A stretch of 64,000 nucleotides of DNA, from the NCBI RefSeq assembly GCF_021283305.1, contig NZ_JAJSOK010000023.1, positions 40,998-104,997 of the forward strand. Direction: 5' to 3'. The position numbers and the translations under genes are program-made. A model generated the notes under the pieces. The model was given only the letters and a program-made list of their open reading frames with translations. It did not search any database and was not told where the DNA came from. The stretch's first letter is position 1. Each line of letters starts with the position of its first letter. The DNA comes from Pseudonocardia kujensis. GTDB lineage: Bacteria > Actinomycetota > Actinomycetes > Mycobacteriales > Pseudonocardiaceae. Positions 59,880 through 64,000 of the stretch are shown here, piece after piece.

Positions 59880-60707
59880 TCAGAGCTGGAGGGCGCTCTC
59901 CGGGAGCACGTGGACGGCAGGCCGGCGCACGCGGCACCGGCGCCCCGGGCCGGCGAGGATCGCGGCCGCTCCCGCCGGGCCCGCGGGCAGCCGGTAGGGC
60001 TCCGCGGCGTCGAGGTCCACGACGTACCCGAGATCGCCGAGGCTCCCGACGGTGACGCGGGAGAGCGGGTTGCCGGATTCGGCGACGAAGCCGGTCATCA
60101 GCTCGTTGCCGAGCACCGACTCGCGCCAGTGCCCCTCGCGCGTGCCGGGGCCGCCGGTGTTCTCCACCGGCACCCCGCCACCGGCTCGGCCGTCGGCGAG
60201 CGCGGCCCACTCGGCGACGGCGCCGGCGCCGGTGAAGACAGGGTCGTCCGTGCCCGCGCCCGACAGCAGCCCGAGCCGGGACCAGAGCGTGCCGATGCCG
60301 AGGACGTGGCCCATCTCGTGGGCGACGACGTCGTCGAGCGTGCCGTCGGCCTCCATCTGCGCGAGGTCGGCGGCGTCGAACTGCATCTGCCCGACGGCCG
60401 GCAGCAGTCCGGCCGAGGCCGGGCGCAGCCGGGTCGGGCCGGCCTGGCCGAGGACCTGCCCGGGACCGTCGATGTCCGCACCCGAGGCGAGGATCAGCAC
60501 GTCGTCGATGGTCTCGCCGTCGACGACGACGGGCGGCAGGTCGCCGACGATCATCCGCGCCCAGCGGTCCGCGGCCCTGGCGAAGGCCTCCTGCTGGCGC
60601 GGGCTGAGCCCGCCGGTGAAGCGGACGTCGATCGTGAACGGCGACCCGGCCGTCGCGGCGACGGCCTCGGCGCGCGCCACGTCGGCGACCGCCCGGTAGC
60701 TCTGCAT
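59880..60707 (-). CDS. Leishmanolysin-like zinc metalloprotease
   Basis: This protein has 275 residues from ATG 60707. The zinc motif HEMGHVLGIGTLW (around residue 130-142) is preceded by DDVVA. Fold text such as FTIDVRFTGGLSPRQQEAFARAA and GHWRESVLGNELMTGF, plus the Met-turn-like LMTG, match the bacterial leishmanolysin-like group. No signal peptide is visible with this start, nor with the ATG at 60788. That is unusual, since relatives are mostly secreted. Confidence 0.78.
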   Translation of the reverse strand: MQSYRAVADVARAEAVAATAGSPFTIDVRFTGGLSPRQQEAFARAADRWARMIVGDLPPVVVDGETIDDVLILASGADIDGPGQVLGQAGPTRLRPASAGLLPAVGQMQFDAADLAQMEADGTLDDVVAHEMGHVLGIGTLWSRLGLLSGAGTDDPVFTGAGAVAEWAALADGRAGGGVPVENTGGPGTREGHWRESVLGNELMTGFVAESGNPLSRVTVGSLGDLGYVVDLDAAEPYRLPAGPAGAAAILAGPGRRCRVRRPAVHVLPESALQL

Positions 60708-60768
60708 CCCGTGATCGTGCCGGGGGCCGGCGGCGGCCGCCACGGGACGCGCCGCCGGCCCCGGGCCG

Positions 60769-61770
60769 TCACAGGGTGAGGGCCGCAATCTTCTCGCGGT
60801 GCTGGTCCACCCCGCCGTACAGCCCGGCGAGGCGCTTGGCGCGCTTGTAGAAGAAGTGCGCCTCGTGCTCCCAGGTGTAGCCGATGCCGCCGTGGTACTG
60901 GATCATCGCGGCCGTCGCCTGCAGCGCGACCTCGCTCGCCTTCGCCTTGGCGACGGCGACGGCCAGCTCGGCGTCGTCGAGCCCGACGTCGACGGCGTGG
61001 GCGGCATAGAGCGCGGCGTGCTCGGCCATCGTGACGCCGACGTGGATGTCGGCCAGGGCGTGCTTGAGCGCCTGGAACGAGCCGACCGGTACGCCGAACT
61101 GCTCGCGCTCGCGGTCGTAGGCGACCGTGCGGCTCACCGCCTCGCGGGCGATCCCGACGAGATCGGCCGCGACGAGCACGGTGGCCCGGGCCTGCAGCGA
61201 CGACGCGTCGCCGGGCAGCGCCTCCACGTCGGACACGTCGAGCGAGGCCAGCCGGGTGGTGCGGTCGTAGGACCCGACCGGAGTGGCCCGGGCGCCGGTG
61301 GCGAGGCCGAGCCCCTGCGCGGTCCGCACGACCACGACGTCGGCGATCACTCCGTACTCCACCGCGGGGACGACGCCCGGCGCGGCGCCGCGCAGCCCGA
61401 CGGCGCCGATCGCCTCGCCCGAGGCGAGCCGCGGCAGCCAGGCCGCCTTCTGCTCGTCCGACCCGCCGAGGCGGATCGCCTCGGCGGCGAGCACGGTCCC
61501 GCGCCACGGCCCGGGCGCGACGCCCGCGCCGAGTGCCCGCGCGATCACCTGGGCCTCGACCAGGCCGAGGCCCAGCCCGTCGTGCTCCTCGGGGACGGTG
61601 ACGGCGAGCCAGCCCTGCTCGGCCGCCGCCTTCCACAGCGACCCCGGGTTGCCGTCCCCGTCGGCGTCCTCGAAGACGCCCCGCACGGCATCGGTGTCGA
61701 ACCGCTCGGCGAGATAGGTCGTGACCGCCGCGCCGAACTCCTGCTGGTCCTCGGTGAGGGCGAAGAACAT
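60769..61770 (-). CDS. Acyl-CoA dehydrogenase, FadE-like (first)
   Basis: This 333-residue protein is shorter than the 380-400 of most family members, as seen for one subunit of actinobacterial heterotetrameric dehydrogenases. QGWLAVTVPEEHDGLGLGLV, FGVPVGSFQALKHALADI and the C-terminal MIQYHGGIGYTWEHEAHFF signature are present. The usual catalytic Glu region is replaced by HGGIGYTWE. It is 9 bp downstream of the longer dehydrogenase, and the two probably form one alpha-beta enzyme acting on steroid-type or branched acyl-CoA. Confidence 0.88.
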   Translation of the reverse strand: MFFALTEDQQEFGAAVTTYLAERFDTDAVRGVFEDADGDGNPGSLWKAAAEQGWLAVTVPEEHDGLGLGLVEAQVIARALGAGVAPGPWRGTVLAAEAIRLGGSDEQKAAWLPRLASGEAIGAVGLRGAAPGVVPAVEYGVIADVVVVRTAQGLGLATGARATPVGSYDRTTRLASLDVSDVEALPGDASSLQARATVLVAADLVGIAREAVSRTVAYDREREQFGVPVGSFQALKHALADIHVGVTMAEHAALYAAHAVDVGLDDAELAVAVAKAKASEVALQATAAMIQYHGGIGYTWEHEAHFFYKRAKRLAGLYGGVDQHREKIAALTL

Positions 61771-61779
61771 GCCGGGCTC

Positions 61780-62949
61780 CTACCGGGGCAGGCCGAGCAC
61801 GCGCTCGGCGGTGACGTTGCGCTGGACCTGCGACGAGCCGCCCCAGATCGTGACCGACCGGGACCACATCGCCTGCGCGTTGAGCGGGCGCAGGTCGAGG
61901 TCGCCGAGCTGCTCGAGGGTGTCGTCCTCGCCGAGGACGTCGTCGTAGACCTCCCACAGGTCCTGGAAGGTCTCCGACCACTGCAGCTTGGTCATCGACG
62001 CCTCGAAGCCCAGGTCGCGGCCCCGCTCGGTCTGGGTGAGCACGTGCATCGAGTGCAGCCGCAGGCACTCCAGCTCGGTGAGCACGCGGGCGAGCTTGTT
62101 GCGGATCACCGGGTCGGTGTCGCGGCCGAGCTTCTTCGCGACGGCGGCGATCTCGTCGTACTGCCGGCGGAACTCGGTGTACTGCGAGATGCCCGAGGCG
62201 CCGCGCTCGAAGGACAGCAGCAGCATCGCGGTGCGCCAGCCCTCGCCGATCTCGCCGAGGACGTCCGTGGCCGGGACCCGGGCGTCGTCGAAGAAGACCT
62301 CGCCGAACTCGCTGGCACCCGACATCTGCTTCAGCGGTCGGGCGTCGACGCCGGCCTGGTGCATGTCGATGAGCAGCATCGAGATGCCGCGGTGCTTCTG
62401 GCTGCCCGGCTCGGTGCGGACCAGCGTGAAGATCTTGTCGCCGTGCACGGCGTTCGTGGTCCACACCTTCTGTCCGTTGACCACGAAGTCGTCGCCGTCG
62501 CGGACGCCGCGGGTGGACAGCGCCGCGAGGTCCGACCCGGCGCCGGGCTCCGAGAAGCCCTGGCACCAGATCACCTCGTTGCGCAGCATCGGGCCGATGA
62601 TCTCCTTGCGCTGCGCGTCCGTGCCGATCGCCATCACGGTGGGCGCGAGGAAGGTGAGGCCGAGCGGGTTGACCGTGCGCGGGGCGTCGGCCAGCACCAT
62701 CTCGACGTCGTAGATCGCCTTCATGCCGGGCGTGCCGCCGCGGCCGCCGAACTCGGTCGGCCACTGGATGCCCGCGAAGCCGGCGAGCGCCTTGTCCCGC
62801 TCCCAGTCACGACGGAGCCGGAAGCTCTCGTCGTCGGGCAGCGACTCCCAGAAGCCCGGGCGGCGCCACTCGTCCGGGATGTTCGCCGAGAGCCAGGAGC
62901 GCAGCTCGCTGCGGAACTCCTCCTCGGCGGGGGTGAAGGTGAGGTCCAT
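61780..62949 (-). CDS. Acyl-CoA dehydrogenase, FadE-like (second)
   Basis: This 389-residue protein is full length. It includes FAGIQWPTEFGGRGGTPG, the FAD-binding WCQGFSEPGAGSDLAAL and VVNGQKVWTTNAVHGDKIF, and the C-terminal IWGGSSQVQRNVTAERVLGLPR with FAD contacts. It is the first gene of a two-gene leftward operon with the shorter dehydrogenase. It is divergent from the VapBC-like pair, with 173 bp between. Confidence 0.92.
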   Translation of the reverse strand: MDLTFTPAEEEFRSELRSWLSANIPDEWRRPGFWESLPDDESFRLRRDWERDKALAGFAGIQWPTEFGGRGGTPGMKAIYDVEMVLADAPRTVNPLGLTFLAPTVMAIGTDAQRKEIIGPMLRNEVIWCQGFSEPGAGSDLAALSTRGVRDGDDFVVNGQKVWTTNAVHGDKIFTLVRTEPGSQKHRGISMLLIDMHQAGVDARPLKQMSGASEFGEVFFDDARVPATDVLGEIGEGWRTAMLLLSFERGASGISQYTEFRRQYDEIAAVAKKLGRDTDPVIRNKLARVLTELECLRLHSMHVLTQTERGRDLGFEASMTKLQWSETFQDLWEVYDDVLGEDDTLEQLGDLDLRPLNAQAMWSRSVTIWGGSSQVQRNVTAERVLGLPR

Positions 62950-63122
62950 CGTCGAGACCTTCCTGCGTGCGGGTTGCGGGTGCGGCGAGCGGTCGGCGTC
63001 GGCCGCCGCGCCGGCGCCCAGCCTGGCATACCGGTGGGTAACCTGCATCGGCCGAGGTATGTGCCCCTGCGGTGATGGGGCTCGTGGTCGACGCCCCGGT
63101 ATGCACCAAGTAGCCTGGCGGT

Positions 63123-63365
63123 ATGCGCAGCGAGAGGGTGACCGTCACCCTGCCGGCCGAACTGGTCGCGGAGGCTCGGGAGGCGGTCCGCAACGGGAGT
63201 GCGGCGAGCCTGTCGGCGTACGTGGCCGAGGCGGTCCAGGCACGGCAGACCCGCGATCGCTCGCTCGCTACTCTGGCCGACCTGTACGGAGGTCCCCCAC
63301 CGGCGGACGAGCTCGACGCGGCGCGCAGGTCGCTCCGGCTCGTTCCTCCCGTGGCCGTCGGCTGA
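63123..63365 (+). CDS. Antitoxin-like ribbon-helix-helix protein (VapB-like)
   Basis: This 80-residue protein has an N-terminal beta strand and two helices, RVTVTLPAELVAEAREAV and SLSAYVAEAVQARQTR, that fit the ribbon-helix-helix DNA-binding fold. The acidic/Pro C-terminus would wrap the toxin. It begins 12 bp upstream of the PIN-domain gene, giving the usual antitoxin-toxin order. Confidence 0.75.
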   Translation: MRSERVTVTLPAELVAEAREAVRNGSAASLSAYVAEAVQARQTRDRSLATLADLYGGPPPADELDAARRSLRLVPPVAVG

Positions 63366-63376
63366 AGGGCGCGCAC

Positions 63377-63769
63377 ATGATCGGCGGAAGAGTGCTGGAC
63401 GCCAGCGCGCTCCGGGCGTTCGCGACCGGCCGGCCCGTCTACATGCGCGCCCTCGTGTGGGCGGCGGTGGAGGAGAACCTCGTGCTGGCGGTGCCCTCCG
63501 CGGCGCTCGGCCGCGCGTGGTCGCAGCTCGAGCCCGAGCACCACGCCGCGCTGCAGGTGCTGCTCGGGCTGCCCAACACCGTGATCCACGACCTGTCCCC
63601 GGCGATGGCCCAGGAGTCCGGGCTGCTGCTCGCCGCGACGGGACAGGACGACATCGTGGCCGGGCAGGTCGTCACCACCGCCCGGCGCCGGGGCTGGCCC
63701 GCCGTCACCGGCGACCCCGGCGCACTGCGCAAGCTGGACTGCGCGGTGCCGATCGAGGAGCTCCCCTAG
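63377..63769 (+). CDS. PIN-domain toxin-like protein (VapC-like)
   Basis: This 130-residue protein starts with VLDASALRAFATG, the first PIN aspartate. The third acidic site appears as TGQDDIVAGQVVTTARRRG, followed by PAVTGDPGALRKL. The fold cleaves RNA with a metal ion in VapC toxins. The second conserved acidic residue (usually Glu near 40) may be Glu38 or Glu39, but the match is loose. With the gene before it, it forms a probable toxin-antitoxin pair. Confidence 0.75.
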   Translation: MIGGRVLDASALRAFATGRPVYMRALVWAAVEENLVLAVPSAALGRAWSQLEPEHHAALQVLLGLPNTVIHDLSPAMAQESGLLLAATGQDDIVAGQVVTTARRRGWPAVTGDPGALRKLDCAVPIEELP

Positions 63770-63807
63770 CGGTCGTGGTAGGGAACCACGGTGCGGTTTC
63801 GGGAGGG

Positions 63808-63878
63808 GTTTTCGCGCATTATGGAGCCATAGTGCGCTCCTGGGGCGGGTTTACGCGCGTTATGGAACCATAATGAGC
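63808..63878. repeat. Two 30-bp near-repeats, each an imperfect palindrome
   Basis: 63808-63837 and 63849-63878 agree at 25 of 30 positions and start 41 bp apart. Each centres on an inverted repeat, ATTATGG-AG-CCATAGT and GTTATGG-AA-CCATAAT. They lie between the PIN gene and the transposase and could be the terminal region of the insertion sequence or tandem operators. Confidence 0.5.
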
Positions 63879-63898
63879 CTTTCTCAGTAGGCCGTTGA

Positions 63899-64000
63899 TC
63901 ATGTTGTGCGGTCGTGTTCGTGGTGCAGGACGACGAGCGCAGCGGCGGTGATGGCGCCGATGCGGCGGGGGCAGAGGCTGACCCGGCGCAGGGCTTTGAA
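63899..64000 (-). CDS. Transposase, C-terminal end (runs off right edge)
   Basis: The last 33 residues and stop of a minus-strand frame are visible: FKALRRVSLCPRRIGAITAA and ALVVLHHEHDRTT. This basic, hydrophobic ending is typical of IS transposases of actinomycetes in which a short helix closes the protein. The family cannot be assigned from this fragment. An insertion sequence thus begins at the right edge. Confidence 0.6.
   Translation of the reverse strand, partial: FKALRRVSLCPRRIGAITAAALVVLHHEHDRTT

Overview
The window comes from a very GC-rich actinomycete chromosome. GTG starts are common, genes often overlap by 4 bp (ATGA or GTGA), and there is F420/LLM chemistry, the prfB-ftsE-ftsX-smpB-ssrA block and an actinomycete integrative and conjugative element (AICE). 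Pseudonocardiaceae (Pseudonocardia-like) is my best guess, from general protein character only.

Region 1 (1-23.1 kb) is a catabolic island. After an alpha/beta hydrolase cut by the left edge and an LLM-class oxidoreductase, a leftward operon (6929 to 1682) encodes a ketopantoate-reductase-like enzyme, a class III CoA-transferase, a CitE-like lyase, a 3-hydroxyacyl-CoA dehydrogenase and an isopropylmalate-dehydrogenase-like enzyme. A leftward ribose-type ABC importer operon (11986 to 7355) lies upstream. To the right are a GntR/FCD regulator, a hydantoinase A/B (acetone-carboxylase-like) pair, a second FCD regulator, a broken FMN hydroxyacid oxidase, an aldehyde dehydrogenase, an SDR and an ACS-type MFS carrier. 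Two sequence motifs recur in front of these units: a FadR-type palindrome TGGTCNGACCA and a CTGTATCCA element. They look like a local regulon. The substrate is probably a branched hydroxy or keto acid, but it is not determined.

Region 2 (24,274-40,694) is a 16.4-kb AICE integrated in tRNA-Ala(GGC) and bounded by a perfect 47-bp direct repeat. The right half is the element core: HTH regulator, PP2C phosphatase, Nudix (now broken), Pra-like protein, zinc-finger protein, FtsK/TraSA DNA pump, small membrane protein, HUH replication initiator, Xis and Int. The left half is cargo: an AspBHI-like modification-dependent restriction enzyme with an unknown partner, a DpnII/MboI-fold nuclease, and a three-gene module of a caspase-like (DUF4347-like) protein divergent from a large beta-domain protein and a small coiled-coil protein with a nitrile-hydratase-leader-like tail. 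That module has split the element's Nudix gene in two. It is the best candidate here for an undescribed system. A degraded integrase just outside the left end records an earlier element.

Region 3 (40.7-52.9 kb) holds a DsbA-like/MauE-like redox pair, an iron-sulfur photolyase, a VIT-family transporter, and a six-gene, fully overlapping ureide operon: allophanate hydrolase with its C-terminal domain on a separate gene, two biuret-hydrolase-like enzymes, a nucleobase permease and an AtzH-like protein. An FCD regulator precedes it. A drug-type MFS exporter and remnants of a methyltransferase and a P450 follow or lie between.

Region 4 (52.9-64 kb) is housekeeping: a THUMP-like methyltransferase, tmRNA, an amidohydrolase, smpB, ftsX, ftsE, prfB, a PadR regulator, a leishmanolysin-like metalloprotease, two acyl-CoA dehydrogenases, a VapBC-like pair, and the C-terminus of a transposase at the right edge.
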